Shown here: positions 46,201 through 56,325 of the stretch, in pieces | Position numbering within the stretch: the first letter of the stretch is position 1 | Layout: every line of letters starts with the position of its first letter | NCBI GenBank assembly: GCA_945957605.1 | Contig: CAMFLR010000011.1 | Location: 1 to 64,000 of the forward strand | Length of the DNA: 64,000 nt | Direction: 5' to 3' | Source of the DNA: an uncultured Isosphaeraceae bacterium | GTDB taxonomy: Bacteria; Planctomycetota; Planctomycetia; Isosphaerales; Isosphaeraceae | Translations under genes and position numbers: made by a program | Notes under the pieces: model-generated | Databases searched by the model: none | What the model was told of the DNA's origin: nothing | Seen by the model: the letters and a program-made list of their open reading frames with translations, nothing else

Positions 46201-49200
46201 CGACTGAGTAATCCACCGTGTCTGTCGGAGTGAACGTTACCGAAAGAAGCCGGCTGTTGCCAACCGTGAGTATAGTTCCAAGCGCCGGAGAATACTGAAA
46301 CATTCCGGGCACGTTTGCCGTCGCGTTGAGTTGCGTCGCACCCAGTGCGGTTCCATATACAATATCGGGCGGCGAGGGCCAGTTGATCGTTTCCGCGGCG
46401 GGATTGACGTTGATCTTCGTGGTGATCGTCGCCGAGTTGTAGTCTCTTCCATCGCTGGGCGTGAACGTCGCGGAAAGCGTCCAGCCCTGCCCGCTTGCGA
46501 GCGTAGTACCAGAGGGCGGAGTATACGCGATCGCTCCTCCAACATTCGACGTGGCGTCAAGCTGGATGCCGCTTAGCGGCGTGCCAAAAACGATGTCCGC
46601 GGGCGTGGGCCAGGTCAGCACTGGTGTTGCCTTGAGGACGTTGATCAACACCGTGGCAGTGACTGTCGCGTAAGCATTGGTGTCGGTCGGAGTGAAGGTA
46701 AGAGTAAGTATTTGGTTCGGACCAGCCAGGAGGGTCGTGCCGATTGGCTGTGAATAGACGAAGCTTCCCGGCACGTTCGCAGACGCATTCTCTTGCGCCG
46801 CGCTCAGCGCGGTTCCGTATGTGATGTCTGCCGGTTTTGCCCACGAAATGACCGGGGTGACGGAACCGACGTTAATGTATGTGAAAATTGACGAAGGGGC
46901 GTAGGTTGCGCTGTCAGTCGGCGTAAACGTGGCCTGCAACATTTGGCCAACACCGCTCAGCAAAACGACTCCTGCGTCAGGAGCATATGTGAATGTTCCG
47001 GGAATGCTTGACGTCGCGTCAAGCTGTGTCGAGGAGAGAGCCGTCCCGACCATAATGTTCGCCGGGTTTGGCCACGAAAGCGTGTATGGCGTCTTGGTGA
47101 CGTTGATTGTAACAATCGATGGGTTGCCAATCCCCACGCTATTCCCGCCTGCGAATGTGAACGAATCGACTCCAGAGAAATTCAAATTCGGCGTGTATGT
47201 GACGCCCGAAGGCGAGACAGTCAGCGTGCCGTGACTCGGCAAGGACACCGGTTTGAGATACCGATAGTATGACGAGTCGTTGTCCAGGGTACTGATGTCG
47301 TACGTCACTGGTTTGTTCATTGAGGTCGTCAAAATGATACTGGAATCGGTCGGCAGGTCTGGGCTGACATCGATCGTCACCGTCGCGACGTTCGAGGTGC
47401 TGGTCCCATCGCTGGCCCTGTACGTAAACGAGTCGACGCCTCTGTAATATGTGGTAGGGATGTACGTGAACGAGCCGTCGGAATTGAGTTGAAGATTGCC
47501 GTGAGACGTGCTTGAGACGAGCGTCGCCGTGAGTGGTCCGGAGAGTTCCGACCGGTCGTTCGCGAGGACGCCAACGGATGCAGGGACTGTCAGATTAAAG
47601 AGTGGAAACTGCCTTGAGCTGATACCGTATGTGTCGCCTACGGCGATGGATTGGTCGTTGTCGGGAGTGATCGTCAAGTGCACCGTTGCGGGAGCACTCG
47701 TCAAGGTGCCGTCGTTCGCTTGGTAAGTGAACGAGTCGGTTCCAACGTATTCGGGATTTGGCGTATATGCGAATCGCCCGCTGGGCAAGAGCGTGAGTGT
47801 TCCGTGTGAAGGGCCAGTGAGTAGGGTGGCCGTGAGATGATGCCCAGCGTAGCCCGAGTCGTTGTCGAGCAACCCTGGTTGAGAATTGTCGATTGCGTTG
47901 TAACTCACGCGGCCGATGATCGAGGGGCCAAGACTTCTGGTGTTCAAAACGTAATCGGCCTGAAACGCAAGGATGTTGCCAAGCGCGTCGTATTGAACGT
48001 CATCCACTGCGAATTGGTTAGTGCTCGTGCCGCCGCCGCCGCCGGCAATGGAAATAGCGGCGACATTGGGCACCGTGGCGGGGTAATCCATTGCGTTGGT
48101 GTAAAGTCCCTGGGCGAAATTCGGTCCAGCAGTGTCAAGAGTGGCTAGCGGAGTGGCAATATCGATGGAGTAATCATCTTGCATTGCGACACGGAAGGCC
48201 TCAAGACTGAAACGCCCGAAGCGTCCCCACGCGGTGATTGACGAATCCGCCGGCGTGAAGAGATACGACTTACCGTGACCAACAGATTCATTGGACTGAC
48301 TGGTGAATTGAAACGACGTTCCGTACACTCCGTTGAGCGTGGTGTCTTCCGCTACGGAGTAACTGTCGTCGGTCACGGTCGGCGCGACGTCGGGCTGGAC
48401 GGAAACAACATCGGATCCCGTCACAGTCTCGGTACCGTACCAGCCATCCACATGCCCGGTGGGGTCGGCGATAATAAGTCGGCCGGAGGGCTGCACTGCG
48501 AGGGCGTCGACCTGTTGCCCGGTCGGGGTGACTGCATTCTCCGACCAGCCCAACTGATTGAACCGTTGGAGGATGGGCACGCCGGTGCTGTACCCGACGC
48601 CGCCCAGAGTGATGATGCCGTCGCCGTCAATCACCACGCTTTCCGCTCGGTCGTCTCCACCGTGGTTCGTGATTACGACGCCGGTATTGAAGAAGTTGGG
48701 ATCGAGGCTACCATCGCAATTGAACCGAGCCAAAACCATGTCATTGGCGTTGTTGTTTGGATTACCGCTCACTTGACCGGCAACGAGGAGTTTGCCGTCC
48801 GACTGAATCGCCAGCGCGTTGGCTTTTTCGTTGTAACCAGTGACATCCTTGCTCACGATTCCGTTGATTCCGAAGGTCTTGTCCAGAACTCCTGACGTTG
48901 TGAATCGCGCCAAACCAAATGTTTGATTGGTGGTTCCGTTATTTACAGTTCCGGCGAGCACGATTTTACCGTCTGGCTGAATAATCATTGATGAAGGCAC
49001 ATCGTTACCCGTCCCAAAATCGACCGAGACAAATCCTCCGCCAAATGTTGAGTCGACGGAACCATCCGAATTCAATCGGAATGCTCCAAATGCACCGCTT
49101 TTTGTGGACCCCAAATCGAATTCGCCGCCGCCAATGATCTTTCCGTCGGACTGCACTGCGATTCCGGCAAGCGCGTTGTTGGCATTGGTTGTTGGCGCGA

Positions 49201-49957
49201 CGAGAATAATCCCGTTTGAGCCAAACGTAGAGTCGATTGTCCCGTTTGCGTTGAACCGCATCAGGACATCGACCACATGAGCGTCGCCGTTAGCCTGATA
49301 GGTTCCTCCCACGAGTATCTTGCCATCCAGTTGTAGTGTCACGCAGGTCGGCTTGCACGAGGCACCTGAAACGCCTACGGAAAGGCTGTTGCCGCCGGCG
49401 TAAGTGCTATCGACCGTGCCACTGGTGTTATATCGCGTCACTCCAAAATTGAACGGCTCATTCGGATTACCTGTGGTAACAGGGCCAACAGCGATGATTT
49501 TGCCGTCGGTCTGAACCGCCAGGGCGTCTGTTGCAAAAGCCTGTCTCGATGCCGTAAAGGACGTGTCTCGAGTCTGGTAATCTTCGACGAAGCTGGTGTA
49601 ACTGACGGTCACATTCTCGGCAGGGCCGGTATAACCTGCGGGTGCGTTGAGGTTGAAATAGCCGAAGGCGGGCACCGTAATCGGTCCAGCGACCGCTAGG
49701 GCGCTTGGGTCGCTTGTCGAAATCGTTGACAACGGCTCGTCATAATTGTCGATAGGGCGGACCGCACCATTCCAGGGACTCAGAGTACCCTCAATGACGT
49801 CTTGGCCGGAGCCGGCAACAACCGAATGCGCAGATAGCTGAGAGATGGGCGGAGGCCCAGACAGCAGTTCTTTGCACTCTAGCCCTTCAAGCACTGGCAG
49901 ACAGCGATTCCAAAAACGAGAGGAACGAGCTCGCTTAAACCGTCGATTCAGATTCAT
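43238..49957 (-). CDS. Giant secreted protein with delta-60, Ig-like and eleven 77-residue repeats and a DUF4214 tail
   Basis: The N terminus is basic and carries LEGLECKELLSG, a variant of the planctomycete export motif. Residues ~130-470 hold about seven delta-60-type units (for example DGKLLVAGQ, FNCDGSLDPNF), probably a beta-propeller. Cadherin/VCBS-like Ig domains follow to about 950. Eleven tandem units of 76-77 residues run from ~955 to ~1800, each with W-x-x-P-A-D-I-x-Y-G-T-x-L and a closing I-N-V-L-K-A. An SdrD-B-like domain precedes the DUF4214 domain (~2030-2239: FNRAPEPAGQ, NFLGRMGAAQDV, DVLGREATSTEV). It is most likely a surface adhesin or matrix protein. Confidence 0.92.
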   Translation of the reverse strand: MNLNRRFKRARSSRFWNRCLPVLEGLECKELLSGPPPISQLSAHSVVAGSGQDVIEGTLSPWNGAVRPIDNYDEPLSTISTSDPSALAVAGPITVPAFGYFNLNAPAGYTGPAENVTVSYTSFVEDYQTRDTSFTASRQAFATDALAVQTDGKIIAVGPVTTGNPNEPFNFGVTRYNTSGTVDSTYAGGNSLSVGVSGASCKPTCVTLQLDGKILVGGTYQANGDAHVVDVLMRFNANGTIDSTFGSNGIILVAPTTNANNALAGIAVQSDGKIIGGGEFDLGSTKSGAFGAFRLNSDGSVDSTFGGGFVSVDFGTGNDVPSSMIIQPDGKIVLAGTVNNGTTNQTFGLARFTTSGVLDKTFGINGIVSKDVTGYNEKANALAIQSDGKLLVAGQVSGNPNNNANDMVLARFNCDGSLDPNFFNTGVVITNHGGDDRAESVVIDGDGIITLGGVGYSTGVPILQRFNQLGWSENAVTPTGQQVDALAVQPSGRLIIADPTGHVDGWYGTETVTGSDVVSVQPDVAPTVTDDSYSVAEDTTLNGVYGTSFQFTSQSNESVGHGKSYLFTPADSSITAWGRFGRFSLEAFRVAMQDDYSIDIATPLATLDTAGPNFAQGLYTNAMDYPATVPNVAAISIAGGGGGTSTNQFAVDDVQYDALGNILAFQADYVLNTRSLGPSIIGRVSYNAIDNSQPGLLDNDSGYAGHHLTATLLTGPSHGTLTLLPSGRFAYTPNPEYVGTDSFTYQANDGTLTSAPATVHLTITPDNDQSIAVGDTYGISSRQFPLFNLTVPASVGVLANDRSELSGPLTATLVSSTSHGNLQLNSDGSFTYIPTTYYRGVDSFTYRASDGTSTSNVATVTIDVSPDLPTDSSIILTTSMNKPVTYDISTLDNDSSYYRYLKPVSLPSHGTLTVSPSGVTYTPNLNFSGVDSFTFAGGNSVGIGNPSIVTINVTKTPYTLSWPNPANIMVGTALSSTQLDATSSIPGTFTYAPDAGVVLLSGVGQMLQATFTPTDSATYAPSSIFTYINVGSVTPVISWAKPADITYGTALSAAQENASANVPGSFVYSQPIGTTLLAGPNQILTLTFTPTDTNAYATVTATVLINVLKATPVLTWPTPADIVFGTPLSGIQLDATSNVGGAIAYTPPSGTTLASGQGWTLSATFTPSDGRDYNSATITTKINVNPAAETINWPSPPDIVYGTALGATQLNATANVPGMFQYSPALGTILTVGNSRLLSVTFTPTDTVDYSVVTASTTINVLQATPTINWPAPANITYGTYLDSTQLDATASVPGLFYYSPGSGRLPAGNGQLLSLTFVPTDQVNYAVVTASTTINVLKATPTVTWPKPADITYGTVLGATQLDATANAPGNFAYSPVTGTVMNAGQNQTLSLTFTPTDSVDYNPVTTTTSINVLKATPSITWSNPADITYGTALGATQLDATASVPGTFTYTPVVGMILRVGQNQTLSVTFTPTDAVDYQTATANTMINVLKAAPTVTWSTPADISYGTPLDSSELNATASIPGIFVYTPASGALLKAGQGQTLSVTFNPTDAVDYQSVTASTTINVVKAAPSISWSNPADIVYGAALDSSELNATASIPGVFTYLPVGGTVLHAGQWQSLTAVFTPTDTADYSPINTVVRINVLKATPIVAWPNPADITYGTPLGAAQLNANANVPGTYSYRQSSGTILAAGQGQSLSLSFTPDDTNDYNSVNTSETINVLKATPAINWPNPADIPYGTILGASQLNATSNVAGSFTYAPAAGARLSVGAGQSLLTIFTPADAANYKAVSATAKINVLSVASQLAFTASVSAGQIAGQSFTVTVTVEDSTGTAVPSFSGLVTIALGINPINAALGGTHTVATINGVATFSGLTINKPGTGYTLIATSGMLPAKSSATFNFAGASISGEVFNDTQATGSLVTNGNDPGLANRIVYIDSNNNGVPDASEISTATNTNGQFRLSGLTLGADVVRVVTYPGDLTFGPSGNAIVANLTPSNVNATVNIGLQPTSLLAPFSPNANPFGTHVPNVETAEVNGIYQLVFNRAPEPAGQAAAVKLLQSGWTPQQLANLFVSSAPEYYQKIVSSFYVNFLGRMGAAQDVSAGAALLKGGYSSVDLAQFYLTCPEFNIYHADNTEFVNTIYHDVLGREATSTEVANMVNQLKTGSSRTTVVSTLIHGNESITRAASGFYTEILARPGDTAGIASNVALVMSGQTSLISRSLGFFDFTEFMLDAKRHVG
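44560..47095 (-). repeat. Eleven tandem ~230-bp units (MBG/Ig-like) within the giant gene
   Basis: Each unit encodes 76-77 residues. DNA similarity is high between adjacent units (for example the ...ACGTTGAT junction after the INVLKA codons), which favours copy-number change by recombination. The array end points are set from the first W-x-N-P-A-N-I and the last I-N-V-L. Confidence 0.85.
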
Positions 49958-51262
49958 GGTGGTAGTTGCTCGCGTAGAGGGAGGCTACGTAGCCTGCGCA
50001 GGCGAACTTAAACCGCTGTAAGTTTCGTCGATTCGCGCGGAGAATTAAGCGGGCGATCAATCTTCGGAATCGTCCCAAACATCTCAGCAACGAGAGTCAC
50101 CAAAGCGCTAGGCCTCGCGATGGCAAGCAGAGTGAGAGATGCGAGAAAACAAGCGCCCAGCGATCTGGCGAACTGCTACTCTGACCTAAAACGCTCGATC
50201 TCATCGCTGCAACTCTCTTGGAGGGTAGGAAAGGGAGTAGACAGCCCCACCGAAATCAGACGAACCCACACTGTCCCAGCGGCCCGCGCCAAAACAGGTG
50301 GCAAGCGAATATCGCCCCAGCATCGGGGTACGCCACCGATCACGGATGACTTTGATGTTGGAATAGATTAAGGCATTCTCTGATAACATCCACTCAATTC
50401 GAAGTCAAATGAAGATCGCGCGATTGTGTCGGCGCCGGCATTTCGCCAGCCGGTCGCGATATCATCAAAGGCACCAATACGTCGCGGTACCTGCCGCACT
50501 GGGGCTGTCAAAAACGAAGCTGAACCATTCTTGGAAGGCGCGGATACCAGTTTTGCGGGTCAGCGTGCTGTCATCCAGAAGAAGGGAAAGCCAGCGTCTA
50601 GCAATGTGCGAAGTTTTATATCGCAATCGAACCTGGACAGCTCGACCTTTGTCTCGACTGCATCCAAGTAGATGCCAAGTTCTTTGATCATCTGGACCAT
50701 CGACAAGAAGATGACCAAGAACAAGCGGATAATTCACGATTCTAAGCGTATGTGAAGGCTACTAGGGATGATTCTCATCGGTGTATGTTTCAAGCAGGAT
50801 GCTAATCTAGCAAATTCAGGCCTCCCCACGACTGCCGGATTGACGTTACTTGCTTGAAGATTACTCTGGCGAGAAACGTGGCACACGGAAGCCTAGATTG
50901 TTGACCTTAAACGTGGGACTTAGCTCAGACCGGTTGGTCACACGGTTTTCGGAAGACAAGTCGCGCCAGCTGCCGCCCCAATCTATTTGCGCCCGCCGAT
51001 TGAGGAGCTGACGTTCTTGCGCCCTGACCCGATACTCAAGCCGTGTTCGCCAATCGGCGCGAATGAGTGTGCTGAACTCATCCAGAAAAACTGCGAGACG
51101 GTCGACCAATATGGTCCTTCGAGATTTGGGGCTTCCGCAGAATCTGTGAGTGCGGGACATGAGCCTATTCGGCTTGGCCCTGAGAGAGGAAAAGCACATC
51201 CTGAGGCACCGCACGGTCAAGATGGAGTTACCACACTTCTTCACGACCACGAGAGCCCCAGC
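49958..51262. other. Long intergenic region, no supported gene
   Basis: It contains the promoter of the giant protein gene at its left edge. The short frames on either strand (for example 50409-50687, 50465-50737) have no family features. Its right end abuts the ISL3 pseudogene. Confidence 0.45.
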
Positions 51263-52495
51263 ATGCGTATTCAGACGATCCTCAATCAAATCGAGAAGTT
51301 CATGTCATTTGTTTACGGCGAAGCCGCCCTGGAGAGGCAGTCCGACGGGTGGGTGTTGGTTCGCCCAAAAGAACAGCCGGGGCTATTGCTCACGTTGCGG
51401 TCGTCCTGGGCCGGTGCATGACCATCTGAAACAACGTCGGTTCGAGTTCGTGCCATTGAGGGGAATCCTGGTCTTTCTGGCCTACCGGATGACACGTGTG
51501 AACTGTAAGCGCTGCGGTGTGACAGTTGAAATGGTGCCGTGGGGTCACGGCTAGAATCTGTTGACGGTGACCTATTGCTGCTACCTGGCGACCTGGGCCA
51601 AAAGATTGAGCTGGAGCGAGGTCAGCACAATCTTCCGCACGTCGTGGGACAGCGTCCGCCGGGCGGTGGAACACGCAGTGGCATGGGGCCTGGCGCACCG
51701 GGATCTGAGCCAGTTGACGGCGGTGGGAGTGGACGAGATCGCCTGGGCTCGCGGACACACCTATTTGACGCTGTTGTACGACATCGGCGGCTCGACGAAA
51801 CGGTTGCTGGCCGTGGCGGAGGAACGTAAGGAGGCGAGCCTGCGTTCGTGCCTGGAGAGCCTTGGTGAATCTGTTTGCTTGAGGTGTGCAGCGACATGTG
51901 GAAACTGTACCTCAAGGTGATCGCCGAGAAGCTTGGCCAGGCGGTTCATGTGCTCGATCGATTCCATGTAATGCAACTATTCGGCAAGGCGCTCTATGAG
52001 TTTCGCGCAGAGGAAGCCAAGCGGTTGGTACGCGACGGCTATGAGGCGGTCTTTAAGAAGTCACGTTCGTGCCTCCTGAAGCGGCCGGCAAACCAGACGG
52101 ACAAGCAGACCGTGAAGCTGTCTGAGCTTCTGAAGTACAACCTGAAGTCGGTGCGAGCGTATTTGCTTCGTGAGGAATTTCAGCGGATCTGCGAGTAGAA
52201 GAGTGCGTGGTGGGCAGGAAAGTTTCTCGATGAATGGACGTTCCGAGTGATGCGTTCTCGGCTGGAGCCGATGAAGAAGATCGCACGGAGCATCCGAACT
52301 CACCGACCGTTGATCTTGAACTGGTTCCGGGCTCGAGGAGAGATATCGTCCGGGGCAGTTGAGGGGATGAATAACAAGGTCAAATTGGTAACGAGAAAGT
52401 CGTACGGATTTCGGACGGCAAGAGTCGCGAAACTGGCTCGACCACGCAACCTCAGTCACCTTCCCGAGCCAAAACACGCCCATAGACTCTGCTGA
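51263..52495 (+). pseudogene. ISL3-family transposase, multiply broken
   Basis: The pieces in order are an N terminus (MRIQTILNQIEKF), a zinc-finger region (CSRCGRPGPVHDHLKQR; VNCKRCGVTVEMVPW), a DDE core (VGVDEIAWARGHTYLTLLYD; VCSDMWKLYLKVIAEK; HVLDRFHVMQ), and a C terminus (GEISSGAVEGMNNKVKL, TRKSYGFRT). Lesions visible are a frameshift around 51385-51415, an in-frame TAG at 51552, a frameshift near 51875, an in-frame TAG at 52196, and a short deletion near the end. It cannot make a working enzyme. I could not define terminal repeats. Confidence 0.9.
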
Positions 52496-52860
52496 GGAGG
52501 CCCATTTAACTGAATCTAGACGCCAGCATGCGTTGAACCACGTTGTGCCGGTCGCTCGAAAACCAGGTCACGGCCCGGCAAGAAAACATGAAACGCAAGC
52601 AGTTACGTTAGCCCATGACAGGTCCGCGTCGACGACCGAGCCGCCTTTTCACCGACGATGACGTAGCTCGATTCCCCCCGATCAACGTGCGCATCGCCCT
52701 ACGAATGCGTTAGCTGCGAACCTCAACGGGATGTTGACACAAATTGCTGTGCCCGATGCGTTTCTCGCGTCGATTTAGCTCGACCAGGGTGCCAAAGTTC
52801 CGGCAAATCAGGCACCGAAGCGCCCAGCAGCCGCGGGCTTTTGGTGCAATACGGCGGCAT
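52496..52860. other. Intergenic region, no gene seen
   Basis: It lies between the ISL3 remnant and the HNH-like gene. It probably includes one end of the old element. Nothing else is supported. Confidence 0.4.
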
Positions 52861-53973
52861 TTACCGTGGTTCCATCGAGTCGCTCTGAAAGCTGCCATCT
52901 GGCCGAAACAACGCGGACCACCGGCCTTGCTTGATCGCCTCAACGTCATCAGTCGCTTCGTACCTGGCAATCACGTCCTTGCAAAATTCGTACTGAATGA
53001 GCCCCAGGCGTTCGGGAGAATGAGGGGCGAGTTCCAGTTGAGACGGGATCTCCGCCCCGATTACCAGCTGGCCCGACTTCTGGTCACGCGTGGTCATGAA
53101 TTTCGGCCGGTGCACCAGCCGTGAGTTGATATATGCAAGCTGAGCCAACAGGTCTCGCAGTTGGATCGGTGTCAAAGGGGCGGTGATCCGCTGGAGCGAT
53201 TCCATAATCACGTTATAGGCAGCGCATGAATCGTTCAGCACCGCCAGAATGGCCGTGTCGTTCATCCGCAGCAGTATCGTCTGAAACGGCAAACTATCTT
53301 TATAGTCAAACGGCTCAATGTAGTCGGCCGATTTGGCAGGTAGGATGAAGAGCGTTCCTAACGCCGTCGCGTCAAATGCACATTGCGAGTAGAAGCTGCG
53401 CGCGACACAGTGAATGTGGTGCAGTTCCTCCCACGCATATGCGTCGCCGATCTTTTCTGTCCCTTTTCGCTGATCGCGGTGCAGCGGCAGCAATTGGTCC
53501 TTGTAGTAATTCTTGACGAAAATCAAATTCAACCAGACAAACAGCTTCCAGGGCCCGTTCGCTCGCAGGTACTCGACAACCGCTTCGTGCCCCTGCTTGA
53601 AGAGTTCGCTAAACGGTGCCTCGAACAGTTTCGACATCAAAGAATTGCAGGGCTCGCAGCATGGCACCTTGTACGAGTCGTACGGGTGGCCGGTCTGATT
53701 GGGCAGCGTTATCTGGCCCTTCCTTATGTTGAAGCACTTCAAAATCCAGTCCGGCAAGACGTGCTCAGCGTTAAATGTCGCCTTGGTCGGACTGATGCCG
53801 CAAATGAAGCACGAGTCGCCCATCACAATGTCATTGATGAATCGCTCGGTGCTAAAAAAGAGAATCTTGCCGGACTCATCAGTCAGCGTTCCATCGGGCT
53901 GTAGAGTGATCACGCGGCCTCCCCTGGCATATGCCGTTAGAGTAATGTCGCTGTCAAATCGCGATACTCGCAT
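52861..53973 (-). CDS. HNH-endonuclease-like zinc-binding protein, orphan
   Basis: From the ATG at 53973 (370 residues), a split zinc-ribbon/HNH signature is present. It comprises Cys55-x2-Cys58 in DSCFICG, then FNAEHVLPDW (Glu and His71), then CCEPCNS with Cys106-x2-Cys109 and Asn110. This order (CxxC, EH, CxxCN) matches HNH-type nucleases, where the His is catalytic. The remaining ~250 residues are not similar to anything I recognise and may hold a partner- or DNA-binding domain. It is divergent from the kinase gene and lies between two mobile remnants. Catalytic activity is likely but not certain. Confidence 0.7.
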   Translation of the reverse strand: MRVSRFDSDITLTAYARGGRVITLQPDGTLTDESGKILFFSTERFINDIVMGDSCFICGISPTKATFNAEHVLPDWILKCFNIRKGQITLPNQTGHPYDSYKVPCCEPCNSLMSKLFEAPFSELFKQGHEAVVEYLRANGPWKLFVWLNLIFVKNYYKDQLLPLHRDQRKGTEKIGDAYAWEELHHIHCVARSFYSQCAFDATALGTLFILPAKSADYIEPFDYKDSLPFQTILLRMNDTAILAVLNDSCAAYNVIMESLQRITAPLTPIQLRDLLAQLAYINSRLVHRPKFMTTRDQKSGQLVIGAEIPSQLELAPHSPERLGLIQYEFCKDVIARYEATDDVEAIKQGRWSALFRPDGSFQSDSMEPR

Positions 53974-54663
53974 GAAACACCGCCGCACGCAATGAATACG
54001 TGGTCAGTGACATTTGTGATTCCATTGCCCGATGCGGTTGTCGCCGCTCAAGGTCCAAAATGAGCTCTCGTTGCAGCTCGGGATCATGATCGCGGAGGCA
54101 GGTACCTTTAGCTCCGAGTGGGAGGTAATAATCGGGGAAGGCGTTCGATTGATGTTCCAGGTCCTCGCTGTGCACCGACCAGATCACGCTAGGCATTTCC
54201 TTCTTCGTTCCGCGCGATACTGGCAGCGAGGAACTCGGCCCCTATACTTCATTGGAATATCGATTGCCGCGCGGGGCGGAGCAACATTGCGAGTAGAGAA
54301 TCGATCACCTTCCGTCAGGCAGATCTGCGGAAGATGCACCCGATATCCACTTAACAATTGCAATCACGGTTTTTGTCGGGCACAAGAAGACCGCCCTTTA
54401 CCAGTGCATTGGACCGGTGACGGGAGAACCGTTGTTCGAGGGCAAGATCACGTCTTACTCGCAGCCGGTGGCCAGAGGCCGAGGGCGTGGTCAACTCCCG
54501 GTGGCAGTGAATTCTCAGCATGCTTCGGTAAAGGACGGACCCAAGCCATTCCGTTCTTCAAGGGCAAATCCGACCACGACGTTGTGGAGAGTTCGACGGA
54601 GCCTCAGTAAACTCGCTAAGCGCGACGCGGAACACCTCTCTGACAAGTCAAGGACGCCGCTTC
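53974..54663. other. Divergent intergenic region
   Basis: About 0.7 kb between the HNH-like gene and the kinase gene. A plus-strand frame at 54032-54610 has no family match, and its composition looks like a shadow. A stretch near 54420-54600 looks like decayed coding sequence, but I cannot name it. Confidence 0.4.
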
Positions 54664-56325
54664 ATGTCCGCCACCGCCGGCTCCGACCGAAATCTGCTCT
54701 TGGGAATCCTCGCGCTTCAAATGGATTTCATCTCGCGTGAAGGCCTCATCGGCGCGATGAACGCTTGGGTGCTGCAGAAGGATAAGCCTCTTGGCGATTT
54801 GCTAGTCGAACGCAACGAACTCGCCAAGTCTCGGAAAGATCTGCTCGAAGGGCTAGTCAATGAACATGTCCTGGCGCACGCGGGCGACGCCTTGAGGAGC
54901 CTCGAGGCTCTCAGTTCAGCAGGGAATGTCGCAGATGAATTGCTGCGGATTCCCGACGCCCAAATCCAGGCCAGTTTGGGCCATATTCGTCGCGCTGCGA
55001 CAATTGCCCCAGGCGATCTTAGTGTCGCAACCCGAGCGTTTCCTTCGTTCGGGCCGACGACATCGTGGAACGGCCGGTTTCGCGTTGTTCGTCCTCACGC
55101 CAAAGGCGGCTTGGGGATTGTTTCAATCGCGATGGACGATGAACTCGATCGCGAAGTCGCGTTCAAGGAAATCAAACACGAATTCTCCGACCATTCGAGC
55201 AGTCGTGCGCGATTCGTGCTCGAAGCGGAAATCACTGGCAAGCTCGAACATCCTGGAATCGTGCCGATTTACGGCCTCGGTCACGCTCCCGACGGCAGTC
55301 CTTATTACGCCATGCGATTCATCCGCGGCGATTCATTTGCGGATGCGATCAATCGATTTCATGACCCTGCGGGGCCGTTTGTCGAACCTAGTAAGCGTTC
55401 GCTGCAACTTCGCGAATTGCTCGGGCGATCTATCGATGTCTGTAACGCCCTAGCTTATGCGCACAGCCGAGGAGTGCTCCATCGTGACCTGAAGCCCGGC
55501 AACATCATGCTCGGGCCGTTTGGCGAGACGTTGGTGGTTGACTGGGGGCTTGCGCTTCCGCTTCAGCAAGTTCCTGCCGGAATCGAATCGACACATACAC
55601 CGATCAAACCAACTAAGTCGGATAGCGGATCGCTTGCTCGCGAAAAAGGGGTCATCGTCGGCACGTTGCAGTACATGCCACCCGAACAGGCGGCTGGTGA
55701 TCTCGAAAAACTCAGTCCGCGTTCCGATGTTTATGGTCTCGGGGCGATTTTGTACGACCTTCTTACCGGCAGGCATCCTACCTCGGGTTCATCGCAGGAA
55801 GAGCTTCTCAAGGCCATTCGCACCGGCCAGATCACACCGCCGCGTCAGGTTCGCGGCGACGTTCCCGCGTCGCTCGAAGCGGTGTGTCTCAAGGCGCTTG
55901 CGCTAAAGCCCGAGGATCGCTACGCGAACCCGCGTGAGCTTGAGGCCGACATCAAACGTTGGTTGGCGGATGAGCCCGTTTCCGCGCGTCGCGAGCCGCT
56001 GCAGGAACGCACCCGCCGCTGGGCGAAACGCAATCGTACCGCTGTGACGGGCGTTGCAGCGGCGCTGATTGTGGGGTTTGTTGGCTTCGGCGCCGTCGCG
56101 GCCGTGCAGACCAAGGCACGGAATGATCTTGCGATTCAGAAGAACCGCGCGGAAGAGAGTGAAAGACTCGCGATTGACGCGGTGAAGAAGTACCGCGACT
56201 CGCTGATCAATGAGCCGGAGTTGAATAATAACCCCGCGCTTGAAGCCCTTCGGAAGCGATTGCCAGAAAACTCCAACAAAAGAAAAGAGGACACTGATGT
56301 TTTACAAAGATTCAGAAAAGATTGA
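54664..56325 (+). CDS. PknB-type Ser/Thr protein kinase, C-terminally truncated
   Basis: A start with AGGA 9 bases upstream leads to a ~130-residue N-terminal region common in planctomycete kinases. The kinase domain follows: glycine loop HAKGGLGIV (~145), Lys168 in VAFKEIK, catalytic loop HRDLKPGNIM (~272), DWG in place of DFG (~293), and MPPEQ as the APE motif. One membrane helix lies at about 459-482. The family normally continues for several hundred residues (TPR or WD repeats), opening NNPALEALRKRL and on. Here the reading leaves that pattern at ~56270 and stops at 56325, so the sensor half is lost. The kinase domain itself is intact. Confidence 0.88.
   Translation: MSATAGSDRNLLLGILALQMDFISREGLIGAMNAWVLQKDKPLGDLLVERNELAKSRKDLLEGLVNEHVLAHAGDALRSLEALSSAGNVADELLRIPDAQIQASLGHIRRAATIAPGDLSVATRAFPSFGPTTSWNGRFRVVRPHAKGGLGIVSIAMDDELDREVAFKEIKHEFSDHSSSRARFVLEAEITGKLEHPGIVPIYGLGHAPDGSPYYAMRFIRGDSFADAINRFHDPAGPFVEPSKRSLQLRELLGRSIDVCNALAYAHSRGVLHRDLKPGNIMLGPFGETLVVDWGLALPLQQVPAGIESTHTPIKPTKSDSGSLAREKGVIVGTLQYMPPEQAAGDLEKLSPRSDVYGLGAILYDLLTGRHPTSGSSQEELLKAIRTGQITPPRQVRGDVPASLEAVCLKALALKPEDRYANPRELEADIKRWLADEPVSARREPLQERTRRWAKRNRTAVTGVAAALIVGFVGFGAVAAVQTKARNDLAIQKNRAEESERLAIDAVKKYRDSLINEPELNNNPALEALRKRLPENSNKRKEDTDVLQRFRKD

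Noticed and set aside
54032..54610. Plus-strand frame upstream of the kinase
   Set aside because: It is patchy in composition, has no recognisable domain and its start has no SD. It may be decayed coding sequence but I cannot support a gene.
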